Notes: generated from the sequence alone by a model not told the origin. DNA of 64,000 nt from Piliocolobus tephrosceles (GCF_002776525.5 NC_045449.1:2612950-2676949); one strand, 5' to 3'. Positions 10,634 through 21,266 are shown, counted from the stretch's first letter. Numbers and translations are program-made.

Positions 10634-11775
10634 TTTCCATGGTGTCCACCTGCCCCTCCCAGGCCACCACCCCCTTTGACAGGGGAGGAGCTGTCTGCAA
10701 ACGTTAGTTCCTGTTATGAGCGGCTACTGGAGAAGGCCCGGAGGTGCCTTTGCCAAGGCCTGTTGCCATGGTGCCATGGTGGGCCTTGTCTCCCTACCCT
10801 CTCCCATCTCTGAGCAATGTGCCACCCCCTCTGGGAGAGGTCACAGAGTGGGGAAGGTGTGCAGCTGCCTCTTTGCTCATGCATGGCCAGCTCAGGCTCG
10901 CCTTACAAAGGTCACTGCGTTCATCTCTCTGCCTGCAGGCAAGGTCGCACCCAGCCTACGCTGGGAGATGCAGCAGCCGCTGTCTTCATTACAGTCATTT
11001 AAAGTCTACTCCGATCTCTGCAATTTGCTTTTAATAAGTTTAATGAAAAATAAAGCAATGATACCAGCCTATTCCTCTGCTCCCCTTTTAAAGAGGGCAT
11101 CTCATGGATGATCGTCTTCTTGTCCATACCTCTTTCAGTGCTTTCGTGCCTGTCCAGTAGGAAGTTCTTTCTCATGTCTGATGTGAGCCTGACATGCTGT
11201 ACTGTTTTTGGGTGTGTTTTGCGTTTTTTGTTTTCTATTTGTTGCAACCCTTTAGGGCTTCCAGATGGTTCTACGGGGATTCTGTCTACCTGCCCACGAT
11301 CTGGAGCAGGTGCAGGGGCACCCAAGGCAGGTGTGATGCCAAGGCACGGATCGTGCTTTGGGGGAACTGGCCTGAGACAAGGCTGTGCCGAGCCCCTGGC
11401 CCCACCCATGCTCTGGTTCTGGGCTCTTGCAGCTTGCTGTCAGGGCCAGCTCGTTCCCAGTCCTTTCCCTAGTTCAGATCCAGGATTACTGGCCTTCTTA
11501 GACCATGCTGGGCCTGCTGGTTTGGCTCTGCCAGGTCTGGGTCAGCAGATGGCAGCAGGCATGGGCACCTGGGGGACCCTGGCACAGTCAGGGCCCTGCC
11601 GATTAGATGGCTGGTGGTGAGCAAGAGCCGGAGGGGAGAGACAGGGAGTGACGGGCAGTTGGGAACACTGAGGTGTGCCTGTGCACGTGGGCTCACCTGT
11701 GCTTGGCGTGCATGTGTGGGCCTGGAGGGCTTGTTGCTGGACTGCTGTGTCTGGACATTTCTGGGTGGCTATATG
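10634..11775. other. Unassigned intronic sequence
   Basis: About 1.1 kb without Alu. An AT-rich patch (11000-11060, GCTTTTAATAAGTTTAATGAAAAATAAAGC) sits within GC-rich DNA. No coding or RNA gene is recognised. Confidence 0.45.
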
Positions 11776-12047
11776 TGGTTCTTCTGAGCACATCTCTGTG
11801 TGAGCACGTCTCTGTGTGAGCTCGTCTCTGTGTGAGCTCGTCTCTGTGTGGCACGTCTGTGTGTGGGCACGTCTCTGTGTGGGCATGTCTCTGTGTGAGC
11901 ACGTCTCTGTGTGTGCACGTCTCTGTGTGGCACGTCTCTGTGTGTGCCTGTCTCTGTGTGCCCGTCTCTGTGTGGCACGTCTCTGTGTGTGCCTGTCTCT
12001 GTGTGCCCGTCTCTGTGTGCCCGTCTCTGTGTGGCACGTCTCTGTGT
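11776..12047. repeat. Minisatellite, GTCTCTGTGTG units
   Basis: About 15 tandem units share the core GTCTCTGTGTG, separated by variable GAGCAC, GGCAC, TGCAC or CCC linkers, giving unit lengths of about 15-20 bases. Long frames on both strands are open only because the repeat lacks stops. Confidence 0.92.
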
Positions 12048-12679
12048 GGGCATTGTTGCGTGCTCTGGGTTGTTCATGGGTACTTTTCTCTGGATATGTG
12101 TACCAGCCACCTACTGGGTGTCTCCAGGGTTCTCGAGAGTGTGCCCATCTGGATGGCCGGTTTCCCTGCAGGGTTTCCTGCCCCCACGGAGGCTCCCTTC
12201 AGTCTTCTGCCATGGCCCGTCCCGCCCTCTCTCCAGGCTTCCTTATCCTGTTCCTCCCTCTGTCTGAGGAAGTTGCTTCTCCCCGTCTGGCCGTGTGGGC
12301 GTCCACTGCCTTCTGGGCAGGGCCCGAAGAAGGACGGCAAGTCCAACCTCCAGCCGCATCCTCCCGAGCTCTGAGCTGAGGGTGATGGGCTCAAGCTCTG
12401 AGCTGAGGAGATGAGTCAGGGAGGGCTGCAGGGGGTGGGCAGAAATGGCCTGCGTGTCAGCATGCTGCAGGGAAGTGTGTGCTCCTGCCCGCCTCCTCCG
12501 ATCCACCCTCAGTGGCATGTGCACCAGTGCACCTGTGATGAGGCTCCCTTATCTGGCTATTCATACTCTCTTCCCCAGTAACCTTGGTTGGCACAGTTTC
12601 TGATGGGGAGCAGAGTGGTCACTGGGGCTCCGGGCATCCAATGGGGGCCTTGGCCTTAGCATAATTCATCTCACCATAA
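12048..12679. other. Unassigned intronic sequence
   Basis: No gene recognised. It contains a small direct repeat, CTGAGCTGAGG..., near 12368-12408 (GAGCTCTGAGCTGAGG then AAGCTCTGAGCTGAGG). Confidence 0.45.
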
Positions 12680-12809
12680 TCATTGGTGCTAACGGAGCTC
12701 TTCCTGCACCCGGCCCTGGACTACACACTGTACATGTAATCAGCTCTTTACTCCTCAGAACAACCCCATCCCAGGGGATAGTAGGTCCTGTTAGGTGGGT
12801 TCGAAAATA
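12680..12809 (-). mobile_element. MIR/L2-type remnant, left part
   Basis: Antisense wording of the MIR 3' region (GTGCTAACGGAGCTCTTCC, CAGCTCTTTACTCCTCAGAACAACCCC) is interrupted by the next Alu and resumes as the tandem repeat at 13113 and the core at 13303. Confidence 0.6.
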
Positions 12810-13112
12810 GGCCAGATGCGGTGGCTCATTCCTGTAATCCCAGCACTCTGGGAGGCTGAGGTGGGTGGATCATCTGAGGTCAGGAGTTCAAGACCAGACT
12901 GGCCAAAGTAGTGAAACCCCATCTCTACTAAAAATACAAAAAATTAGCCGGGCAGGGTGGCAGGCACCTGTAATCCCAGCTACTTTCGAGGCTGAGGCAG
13001 GAGAATCGCCTGAACCTGGGAGGCGGAGGATGCAGTGAAACAAGATCACACCACTGCACTCCAGCCTGGGCGACAGAGTAAGACTCTATCTCAAAACAAA
13101 CAAACCAACCAC
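12810..13112 (+). mobile_element. AluS
   Basis: Full-length sense Alu ending in CAAAACAAACAAACCAACCA. It sits immediately before the 21-base minisatellite. Confidence 0.94.
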
Positions 13113-13303
13113 CCCCATTTTATGAGGAATTTTCCCCATTTTATGAGGACGTTTCCCCATTTTATGAGGACGTTTCCCCGTTTTATGAGGANNNNNNNNN
13201 NTCCCCATTTTATGAGGAAGTTTCCCCATTTTATGAGGACGTTTCCCCATTTTATGAGGAAGTTTCCCCATTTTATGAGGACGTTTTCCCATTTTATGAG
13301 GAA
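13113..13303. repeat. 21-base minisatellite from a MIR/L2 core
   Basis: Nine or more units of CCCCATTTTATGAGGA plus (A/C)GTTT. After the gap the units alternate AAG, ACG, AAG, ACG, AAG, a 42-base higher-order period. The unit matches the antisense MIR/L2 core (CCCCATTTTACAGATGAGGAA). Because 21 is a multiple of three, frames stay open on both strands. Confidence 0.93.
13192..13201. other. Assembly gap, 10 N
   Basis: The gap falls inside the 21-base tandem repeat, so the true number of units is unknown. Confidence 0.99.
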
Positions 13304-13398
13304 GTAGAGGCTCAGAGAGCCTGGGTGACTCCCACAAGATCACACAGCTAATAAGTGATGGAGCCGGGTTCTGAAGCCAGACCCGTTCTTCTGCTGTT
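13304..13398 (-). mobile_element. MIR/L2-type core, right part
   Basis: GAGGCTCAGAGAGCCTGGGT then CACACAGCTAATAAGTGATGG and GGGTTCTGAAGCCAGACCC is the antisense core that normally follows ATGAGGAA. Confidence 0.8.
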
Positions 13399-13429
13399 CC
13401 CTCCGCTCTTCACAAAGCTGTGAAGCTGT

Positions 13430-13985
13430 GTCCATCTCGTTTGGCAGTCTCCCTCTCAGAGAGGCCGTCCCAGGTCACCCCCTCTACACAGGGCTCCCGA
13501 GCCATCTGGTCCCACCCTATGGTAAATACCTGCATAAAGGTAGCCCTCATTTATCCTCTACTTCCTAACCCCCCTTCCCACCTACAGCAGGGATCTGTCT
13601 GTCTTGCTCACTAAACTATTCTTTTTTTTTTTTTTTGAGACGGAGTCTCGCTCTGTCGCCCAGGCTGGAGTGCAGTGGCCGGATCTCAGCTCACTGCAAG
13701 CTCCGCCTCCCGGGTTCCCGCCATTCTCCTGCCTCAGCCTCTCGAGTAGCTGGGACTACAGGCGCCCGCCACCTCGCCCGGCTAGTTTGTTGTATTTTTT
13801 AGTAGAGACGGGGTTTCACCGTGTTAGCCAGGATGGTCTCGATCTCCTGACCTCGTGATCCGCCCATCTCGGCCTCCCAAAGTGCTGGGATTACAGGCTT
13901 GAGCCACTGTGCCCGGCCTAAAATATTCTTAGAACTGGCAGACAGCTTGGAACATAGTAGGGATGCAATAAACATTTGATGGATG
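13430..13985 (+). mobile_element. L2 3' end, split by an AluY
   Basis: CCCTCTCAGAGAGGCCGTCC, then CAGGGATCTGTCTGTCTTGC, and after the Alu GAACATAGTAGGGATGCAAT then AAACATTTGATGGATGGATG. This is the L2 3' end in order. The Alu at 13623-13918 interrupts it. Confidence 0.75.
13623..13918 (-). mobile_element. AluYR, monkey-specific
   Basis: Carries GTGGCCGGATCTCAGC, CCACCTCGCCCGGCTAG and GGCTTGAGCCACTG, the cercopithecine AluYR marks, with little divergence. Flanks TAAACTATTCTT and TAAAATATTCTT form the duplication. Confidence 0.95.
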
Positions 13986-14019
13986 GATGAATGAATAAAT
14001 GAATGAATGAATGAATGAA
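13976..14019. repeat. (GAAT)n microsatellite
   Basis: GATG/GAAT tetranucleotides extend the L2 terminal repeat (TGAATGAATGAATGAATGAA). Confidence 0.9.
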
Positions 14020-14155
14020 GAGAGGGCTGACTCCAGACCTAAGCTTGAAATCCCTCCTCTGTTGTGTCTCTTACACAGCAGGGACCGTTGCAGAGTGGCA
14101 GGAGCACAGGCTGTGAAGCCAGCTTGCTTGCTTCAAATTCTGGCCCTGCCAGTGT

Positions 14156-14505
14156 TCTGGTTATATAATGCTACTTAATAAACCACCCAAAGCTTATGGC
14201 TTAAAACACGGGTGACACTGATTTTGCCCATGAATCTGCAACATGGGCAGGGTTCAGTGGGGATAATGCTTCTCCACTCAGCATTGTCTGGAGTGGTTCA
14301 AGGTCTAGGGGCTGAAGCCATCTGAAAGCTCAGTTGTTCACGCGTCTGGAGTTTCTTGCGGGCTGTTGGCTTTGGTTCGGTTCTTCTGCACACGGGCCTC
14401 TCTGTGTGCTGGCTCCACATGCTAGATTGGGCTTCCTCCCAGCATGGTGGCTGAGCTAAGGGACAAGCATGTCCAGAAAGACAGCCAGGTGGAAGCTATT
14501 TCACT
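14156..14505. mobile_element. Old interspersed repeat, family not named
   Basis: CTACTTAATAAACCACCCAAAGCTTATGGCTTAAAACA and later GGGCCTCTCTGTGTGCTGGCT resemble a common mammalian repeat (TAACAAACCACCC-AAACTTAGTGGCTTAAAACA). I cannot assign the family with confidence. Confidence 0.45.
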
Positions 14506-14813
14506 TTTAATTTAATTTAATTAATTTATTTATTGAGATGGAGTCTTGCTGTGTTGCCCAGGGTGGAGTGTAGTGGTGCGATTTTGGCTCACTGCAACCT
14601 CTGCCTCCTGGGTTCAAGCGATTCTCTTGCCTCAGCCTCCCAAGTAGTTGAGACTACAGGTCCATGCCACCACACCCGGCTAATTTTTTGTGTTTTTAGT
14701 AGAGACGAGGGTTTCACTGTGTTAGCCAGGATGGTCTTGAACTGCTGACCTTGTGATCTGTCCTCGGCCTCCCAAAGTGCTGGAATTACAGGCGTGAGCC
14801 ACTGCACTTGGCC
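14506..14813 (-). mobile_element. AluY-like
   Basis: Antisense Alu with a TTTAATTTAATTTAATTAATTT tail. The left arm has TTAGCCAGGATGGTC with CTTGTGATCTG. Confidence 0.92.
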
Positions 14814-15111
14814 TATTTTTATTTATTTAGAGACGGAGTCTCGCTCTGTCACCCAGGCTGGAATACAGTGGCAGGATCTCGGCTCACTGTGACCTCCACC
14901 TCCCGGACTCAAACGATTCTCCTGCCTCAGTCTCCCAAGTAGCTGAGATTACAGGTGCCTGCCAAGACACTTGGCTAATTTTTGTATTTTTAGTAAAGAC
15001 AGGGTCTTGCCATGTTAGCTAGGCTGGTCTTGAACTCCTGACCTCAAGTGATTCGCCTGACTCGGCGTTCCAAAGTGCTGGGATTACAGGCGAGAGCCAC
15101 CGCGCCCGGCC
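14814..15111 (-). mobile_element. AluS
   Basis: Directly abuts the previous antisense Alu, a head-to-tail pair. Left arm CTCAAGTGATTCGCC. Confidence 0.92.
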
Positions 15112-15807
15112 AGCAGTTTATTCTTTTAGCAGCAGCTACACTTTTGCCCACGGATCCCCCGGCCACAGGTGAGGCTCGGTCTGCCCAAACGACAGGGTCT
15201 GTCCCCAAATCCCCGCCCACTCTCATGTAGTCCAGAAGGCAACTTACTGTGCAGAGCCCTGCTGAGGGTGGTGCCTGTAATGAGGAGAGAAGCGGAACTT
15301 GAATGGAAAAGACCTTTTCTGTCCCAGTTTATTATCTCATTCCAGGTCAGCCCTGCTCCCTTCAAGGGGCCTGGGACACGTGTTGCTGATGGAGATACTA
15401 TGAGGCCGGGGCTTGGGCAGAATTGCTCTGGGCCTGGGGCTGGGGTGAACCCCAGCAGACCTGCATCTTTATCCAGGGAAAAATCAGGATGGTGAGGCCT
15501 GAACATGCTGTGTTTGAGCTGAGGGAGCTCTCCGCTTCTCCCTGTCGCTGCTGCCTGCTTCCACCTGAGTCACTGTTCGTCTCCTGTGGCATCATCCCCC
15601 TGCCTCGCTTGCTAGCCTCGGGGAGGTATCTCAGGGTTTGCTTCTTGTGGCCCAGGTTAGGGCTGCTCCTGAGCCGAGCGTTGGCAGGGGGCCCAGGAAG
15701 AATCTGGGTTTTGCTCAAGCCCAGCCTGGCAGCGTCTTCCGTCTAACACAGCCCTCGCTTAGGGCCTGCTCTGCTGTGAGCCTTCCCTGAATGAATGGCA
15801 GAAGAGC
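15112..15807. other. Unassigned intronic sequence
   Basis: No repeat or gene is recognised. The open frames here (about 100-126 codons on both strands) show no recognisable motif. Confidence 0.45.
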
Positions 15808-15945
15808 TCAAACGGGGGCTCTGGGTTTGACTTCTGCTGTCACCTTCCAGCCCTGTGACCTTGAACAAGTCTCTTAACCTCTCTGAGGCTCCAGTTACTT
15901 ACCAGGAGGGAGACTGTGGTATGGTAAAGATGAAAGGAAGTAAAA
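15808..15945 (+). mobile_element. MIR
   Basis: CTCTGGGTTTGACTTCTGCT then CCCTGTGACCTTGAACAAGTCTCTTAACCTCTCTGAGGCTCC follows the MIR core. Confidence 0.85.
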
Positions 15946-15956
15946 AGTATGACATC

Positions 15957-16252
15957 TTTTTTTTTTTTTTGAGACGGAGTGTTGCTCTTGTCACCCAGGC
16001 TGGAGTGCAATGGCGAGATCTCGGCTCACCGCAACCTCCACCTCCTGGGTTCAAGCGATTCTCCTGCCTCAGCCTCCTGAGTAGCTGGGACTACAGGCAT
16101 GCGCCACCACGCCGGGCTAATTTTATGTTTTTAGGAGAGACGGGGTTTCTCCATGTTGGTCAGGCTGGTCTCGAACTCCCGACCTCAGGTGGTCCGCTGG
16201 CTTCGGCCTCCCAAAGTGCTGGGATTACAGGCGTGAGCCACCGCGCCCCGCC
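15957..16252 (-). mobile_element. AluS
   Basis: Antisense Alu, little diverged, with GTTGGTCAGGCTGG and CCTCAGGTGGTCC. Confidence 0.96.
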
Positions 16253-16257
16253 TGAAG

Positions 16258-16352
16258 TGATTCTTCACAGATGAAAAACCTGAGGCAGAGGGAGTTTAAG
16301 TGGTTTCCCCACAGCTACATTTAACGTCAGAACTGGGGCTGGAATCCGTGTG
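16258..16352 (-). mobile_element. MIR
   Basis: CAGATGAAAAACCTGAGGCA then CCACAGCTACATTTAACGTCAGAACTGGGGCTGGAATCC is the antisense MIR core. Confidence 0.8.
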
Positions 16353-16671
16353 TTCTGGCACCAGGTGGTGGTTGGTTATCTTTTGCAACAAGGGGGATTT
16401 CCCCCTCCCTTCAACCCCTTCTGCCAGAGGGCGACATGACTGACATCCTAGAAATAAGCCCAGGAAGACGCTCCCTTTCCTCCGCGCACCACCCAAGCTT
16501 GCCTGCAGAGGGCGCAAACGCACCTTCTGGCCGGTCCTGTGCGGTGCCAGGTGCTCTGCCTTAGTAGGGGAGGGCGGGAGTGACCCAGCTGCGTGGGTGT
16601 GGGCAAAGGGTTGGTTGTGTGATCTCCTTTAGTGAGAAGCTCCTTCAGATGGCCCCCACGGTCCACGCCTT
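16353..16671. other. Unassigned sequence with CTCF-like cores
   Basis: CTGCCAGAGGGCGACA (from 16421) and CTGCAGAGGGCGCAAA (from 16502) loosely match the CTCF core. They are weaker than the motifs at 50020 and 55238. Confidence 0.3.
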
Positions 16672-16923
16672 TCTTTCTTTTTTTTTTCTCAATTTTTATT
16701 TTTTCTTTAATGTTTCGAGATGGAGTCTCACTCTGTCGCCCAGGCTCCCAAGTAGCTGGGATTACAGGCATGCACCACCACGCCTGGCTAATTTTTGTAT
16801 TTTTAGTAGAGATGGGGTTTCACCATGTTGGTCAGGCTGGTCTCGAACTCCTGACCTCAGGTGATCTGCCCTCCTCGGCCTCCCAAAGTGCTGGGATTAC
16901 AGGCCCGAGCCACCGTGCCCAGA
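16672..16923 (-). mobile_element. AluS with internal deletion
   Basis: CGCCCAGGCT is joined directly to CCCAAGTAGCTGGG, so about 80 bases of the right arm are missing. Confidence 0.93.
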
Positions 16924-17223
16924 CTTTTTTTTTTTTTTTTTTGAGATGGAATCTTACTCTGTCCCCAGGCTGGTGTGCAGGGGTGCGATCTCTGCTCACT
17001 GCAACCTCCACTTCCCGGGTTCAAGCGATTCTCCTGCCCCAGCCTCCCAAATAGATGGGATTATAGGTGCATGCCACCATATCTGGCTAGTTTTTGTAGC
17101 TTTTAGTAGAGACACGATTTCACCATGTTGGTCAGGTTCGTCTCGAACTCCTGACCTCAAGTGATCCACCCGCCACGGCCTCCAAAGTGCTGGGATTACA
17201 GGTGTGAGCCACCATGCCCAGCT
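16924..17223 (-). mobile_element. AluS
   Basis: Antisense Alu placed head-to-tail after the deleted one, with scattered CpG decay. Confidence 0.93.
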
Positions 17224-17543
17224 TTGTTTTTTGTTTTTGTTTTGTTTTGGATTTTTGTTTTGTTTTTGAGACAGAGTCTTGCTTTTTGGCCACACTGGAG
17301 TGCAGTGGTGCCTACTGCAACCCCAATTTTCAGGGCTCGAGTGATCCTTCCACATCAGCCTCCCATGTAGCTGGGACTACAGGTGCACAGCACCATGCCT
17401 GGCTAATTAAAATTTTTTTTTGTACAGATGGGGTCTTACTATGTTGCTGGGACTGTTCTCAAACTCCTGGGCTCAAGCAATCCTCCTGCCTCAGCCTCCC
17501 AAAGTGCTAGGATGACAGGTGTGTGCCACTGCACACTGTGCCT
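17224..17543 (-). mobile_element. AluJ
   Basis: Strongly diverged antisense Alu with a TTTG-rich tail and CTGGGCTCAAGCAATCC, typical of the J group. It is third in a row of antisense Alus. Confidence 0.85.
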
Positions 17544-17569
17544 GTTTTTTTTTTTAACTTGAATTTTTA

Positions 17570-17775
17570 GGATATCTTCATGTATTTACATATATTAATG
17601 GCTACCTCATTATTTTCAGTGGCTAGATAGTATTCTAGTATATGCTCATTCTGCAGTGTAGTTAATCCTCAGTTGATGATCATTTAGATTATTTTTTGAA
17701 TTTGCTGTTATAGTGATATGATTAACATCTGTATGCATAGATCATGTCAACTGGTATGAGTTAAGCTGTGCAATA
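17570..17775 (-). mobile_element. Old L1 (L1M) fragment
   Basis: TAGATAGTATTCTAGTATATGC, CAGTTGATGATCATTTAGATTATTTTTTGAATTTGCTGTTATAGTGATATGATTAACATC parallels the antisense strand near the end of L1M ORF2/3' UTR. Confidence 0.55.
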
Positions 17776-18076
17776 AATTTCTTTTTTTTTTTTGAGACTG
17801 AGTCTCACTATGTCGCCCAGGCTGGAGTGCCGTGGCGCGATCTCGGCTCACTGCAAGTTCCGCCTCCTGGGTTCATGCCATTCTCCTGCCTCAGCCTCCC
17901 AAATAGCTGGGACTACAGGTGCCCGCCACCACGCCCGGCTATTTTTTTTTGTATTTTTAGTAGAGAAAGGGTTTCACTGTGTTAGCCAGGATGGTCTCCA
18001 TCTCCTAACCTCGTGATCCGCCTGCTGCGGCCTCCCAAAGTGCTGGGATTACAGGCGTGAGCTACCGCGCCTGACC
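17776..18076 (-). mobile_element. AluY
   Basis: Antisense Alu with TTAGCCAGGATGGTC and CTCGTGATCCGCC; low divergence. Confidence 0.95.
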
Positions 18077-18124
18077 TTTCTATCATCCTTTATCGTCATG
18101 TGGTTTACGAAGGAAGCAGAGGCC

Positions 18125-18235
18125 AGTCTAAGTTTCCCCTTGGATGAATAGTAGGCTGAAGTTTCAAAAGAGTAGGTGACCTGCCCCCAGTGACTTAGAG
18201 GTGGAGCTGGGATGACAGCTGAGCTCCACGGGGTT
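18125..18235 (-). mobile_element. MIR, weak
   Basis: GTAGGTGACCTGCCCCCAGTGACTTAGAGGTGGAGCTGGGATGACAGC resembles the antisense MIR core. Confidence 0.5.
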
Positions 18236-18567
18236 AGTACTGGGGCTGGATGGGTACTACTGCCTGGATGGGGGAGGATCTGGGTCAGACCACCTAGTAC
18301 CTGCTTCACTCGGTACATCTGTTTCCTGAGCTTCCTGTAACTGCCTCATCCCCATGCCTGGGAAGCAGCTTGTCTCATCTTTCAGCTCCCGTCGGTAGCT
18401 ATGAGGTCTGAGCTGCGCAAGCAGATGAAACCACATTGTCCCTTCCTCCTGTCCTGCCCCGAGGGCCAGGGGACAGTGGAGGGGCTGCTGCTGACAGGAG
18501 CCTGGTCTTTCCCCTCCTCCGAGCCCAGTCAGCTTTCTTGGCTCTATGTGCCTCAAAAGCCCATAGA

Positions 18568-18861
18568 GGCCGGGCGCGGTGGCTCACGCCCGTAATCCCG
18601 GCACTTTGGGAGGCTGAGGTGGGCAGATCTTTTGAGGTCATGAGCTCGAGACCACCCAGGCCAACATGGCAAAACCCCGTCTCCCCTAAAAATACAAAAA
18701 TTAGCCAGGTGTGGTGGCGGGTGCCTATAATCCCAGCTACTCTGGAGGCTGAAGCAGGAGAATCACTTGAACCTGGGAAGTGGAGGTTGCAGTGAGTTGA
18801 ACTGATACCACTGCACTCCAGCCTGGGGGACGGAGCGAGACTCTATCTCTAAAAAAAAAAA
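18568..18861 (+). mobile_element. AluS with target-site duplication
   Basis: Sense Alu with an A15 tail. AAAAGCCCATAGA precedes it and AAAAGCCCATTGA follows. Confidence 0.95.
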
Positions 18862-18873
18862 AAAAGCCCATTG

Positions 18874-19199
18874 AACTGGGTGGGTCCCCTGGAGCTCTGC
18901 CCTGGGGTTGGGGCTCTGGCTGGGACTCAGCCCCAGGCTGGTCTCCGAGGAACACCCACAACCCTTGTGAACTGTGACCCACAGCAGGCTCTGGGAAGCA
19001 TTGTGAGCCTGAGAGAGAAGGAGCCCGTCCAGCCAGGCACTGCGGGTACCTGGGTACTTGCTCTTTCTGTCTTCATTATTCTCTCCCCAGTGATGAGCTG
19101 AGTTTTGCTTTAGCACCTTAGTTTTCCCGTCTGTAACGTGAGCACTGACACACTGTGCATTTCTGTGGATCCAGAATTAATGGGGCTGATAATCATCGA
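18874..19199. other. Unassigned intronic sequence
   Basis: No gene is recognised. GTTTTCCCGTCTGTAACGTG near 19120 is a short MIR-like trace. Confidence 0.4.
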
Positions 19200-19320
19200 G
19201 CTGGGTTAATTGGGTTGGATTCCTTCACTTCCCTGCGCCTCAATGTCCCTATCTGTAAAACAGAATTACAGGGCACCCTCTCAGAGGGCATCGTGAGGCT
19301 GGAAAGCTAAGCGCTTTGGT
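19200..19320 (+). mobile_element. MIR
   Basis: CTTCCCTGCGCCTCAATGTCCCTATCTGTAAAACAGAATTACAGGGC then CGTGAGGCTGGAAAGCTAAGCGCTTTGG follows the MIR 3' half. Confidence 0.75.
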
Positions 19321-19495
19321 CCACGCTGGCCCACAGGAGGCTCGCAGACGCCGGTGCTGCCTTGACTCTCTTGTGCCCACAGCTCATCCTCCTCTCGCCG
19401 CTGGCTGCCGAGTCCGCTGAGCTCTGGGAGGAAGCTGGGCTGCGCTTGACAGGGCCAGGAGGGCTGGGCCTGCCTCACAGAGTGCTTCCTTTTTT

Positions 19496-19792
19496 TCATT
19501 TTTTTTTTTTTGAGACGGAGTCTCACTATCACTCAGACTGGAGTGCAATATCACAGTCTTGGCTCCCCGAAACCTCCACCTCCCAGGTTCAAACGATTCT
19601 CTTGCCTCAGCCTCCCGAGGAGCTGGGATTACAGGAGCCCGCCACCATGACCAGCTAATTTTTGTAGTGTTAGTAGAGACGGGGTTTCACCATGTTGGCC
19701 AGGCTGGTCTTGAACTCCCGACCTCAGGTGATCCGCTCGCCTCGGCCTTCCCGAAGTCCTGGAATTACAGGTGTGAGACACTGCGCCTGGCC
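19496..19792 (-). mobile_element. AluS
   Basis: Antisense Alu; GCTTCCTTT before and GCTTCCCTT after suggest the duplication. Confidence 0.93.
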
Positions 19793-20010
19793 GCTTCCCT
19801 TGTCTCTTGACTCAGTCCCTCCCAGGGAGCCCACGGTCCCCTCCCAGGGAGCCACGGGGTCAGAGGGGGGAGGTCAGAAAGCTGCGCAGGACTGAAGCAG
19901 GGGCAGAATCGCCCTCGACAGTAGTGGCAGCAGCTCCCGTGACGGCACTGGAGCCCTGTGCTGAGTGTTTCTGTTCGCTGAGAGCCTTGTGAAGGTGGTG
20001 GCAGCCTGCC
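19793..20010. other. Unassigned sequence
   Basis: Contains a short direct repeat CCTCCCAGGGAGCC(A)CGG at 19818 and 19841. No gene is recognised. Confidence 0.4.
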
Positions 20011-20100
20011 CAAATTATAGAAGAGAAAACCGAGGCCGAGAGAAGTTAGGTAACTTGCCCGAGGTCACTGAGCCCCAAGAAAGGACAGGAAGGCCCTAGG
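20011..20100 (-). mobile_element. MIR
   Basis: GAAGAGAAAACCGAGGCCGAG then GTAACTTGCCCGAGGTCACTGAGCC is the antisense MIR core. Confidence 0.75.
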
Positions 20101-20761
20101 AAGAGGCTCTCACACCCTGCAGGCCTCATGACGTGCCATGAGCCATCTGGGAGAGTCCCTTCCCCCTTTCCAGCCCTCAGTCTGGGGGTGCATGGGCCCC
20201 TGGATCCACCTGGTTTCTCCAAGGTTCCTGGATCCCAGTGGCGTTGAGGAAGTCCAGGCTGCTGTGAGTTCTGCACCCCGGTCTGCTGAGGCAGCCAGGC
20301 CACCAGTCCTGCTCCTTGGCCGGGTGTCTGAATCGTGAGTGTTGTTTGTGGCTGTCAGGGACACACCCCTGGGTGGGGGAAACCAGCCTCAGGGTGGCAG
20401 CAGCGGAGGCCTCGAAATGCACCCCTTCCCTCATCTCCAGGCTGCCGTTCAGATGTCTGGGCCTGGGCCGGAGTCTGTCCCGGCTCCGGGAACACTTGGT
20501 CCAGGTGTTCATACCTGGCTGTCTCCATAGACTGGGAGGCCCCAGATAAGAGCATCTGTCTGCGTTGTCTTCCCCTAGAATGTGTGCGGCAGGCAGCTTT
20601 CACATGTGGTTAGTGTGGGTGGTGGGGTGTGCCCAAGTGTGATGCTACTATCAACCCGCTTCTCTCTCATGCATGAAAGCACATCAACGTACATTCCAAA
20701 GATGGCCCTGTCATAACTCCCTCTAATTGATTTTTTTAAAAAGTAAATAATTTGCAACAGG
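20101..20761. other. Unassigned intronic sequence
   Basis: No gene or clear repeat is seen over 660 bases. Overlapping frames of 60-110 codons occur in all registers, which argues against any one being real. Confidence 0.45.
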
Positions 20762-20762
20762 A

Positions 20763-20983
20763 TTTTTTTTTTTTTTTTTAGACGGAGTGTCGCTCTTGTT
20801 GCCCAGGCTGGGGTGCAGTGGCGTGATCTTGGCTCACTGCAACCTCCGCCTCCTGGGTTCACGCCATTCTCCTGCCTCAGCCTCCTGTTGGCCTGGCTGG
20901 TCTCGAACTCTTGACCTCAGGTGATCCACCTGCCTCGGCTTCCCAAAGTGTTGGGGTTACAGGCATGAGCCACTGCGCCCTGC
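20763..20983 (-). mobile_element. Alu with internal deletion
   Basis: CTCAGCCTCCT is joined to GTTGGCCTGGCTGGTC, removing about 90 bases around the middle linker. Confidence 0.92.
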
Positions 20984-21027
20984 CGAAAGATCGAGTCTCA
21001 AGGGCATCATCTGAGCTCCAGGATCCA

Positions 21028-21266
21028 GGAGCTTGAGGAGTTCGAGACCAGCCTGGCCAACATGGTGAAACCCTGTCTCTACTGAAAATACAAAAATTAG
21101 CTGGGCATGGTGGTGGGCGCCTGTAAACCCAGATACGTGGGAGGCTGAGGCAGGGGAATCACCTGAACCAGGGAGGTGGAAGTTGCAGTGAGCCGAGATT
21201 GTGTCACAGCACTCCAGCCTGGGTGACAGAGCAAGACTCTTCTCAAAAAAAAAAAAAAAAAAAAAA
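21028..21266 (+). mobile_element. AluS, 5' truncated
   Basis: Begins inside the left arm (GCTTGAGGAGTTCGAGACC) and ends with an A-tail of about 23. With the antisense Alu just upstream it forms an inverted pair. Confidence 0.93.

Noticed and set aside
11542..12379. Long histidine/threonine- and cysteine-rich open frames on both strands
   Set aside because: They are translations of the GTCTCTGTGTG minisatellite; tandem repeats without stops keep several frames open.
11776..13303. CRISPR-like arrays
   Set aside because: The tandem units have no regular unique spacers, and the DNA is primate.
13035..13343. Repeat proteins PHFMRTF (+) and PHKMGKR (-)
   Set aside because: The 21-base repeat is a multiple of three and lacks stops, and an N gap lies inside. 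No gene structure surrounds it.
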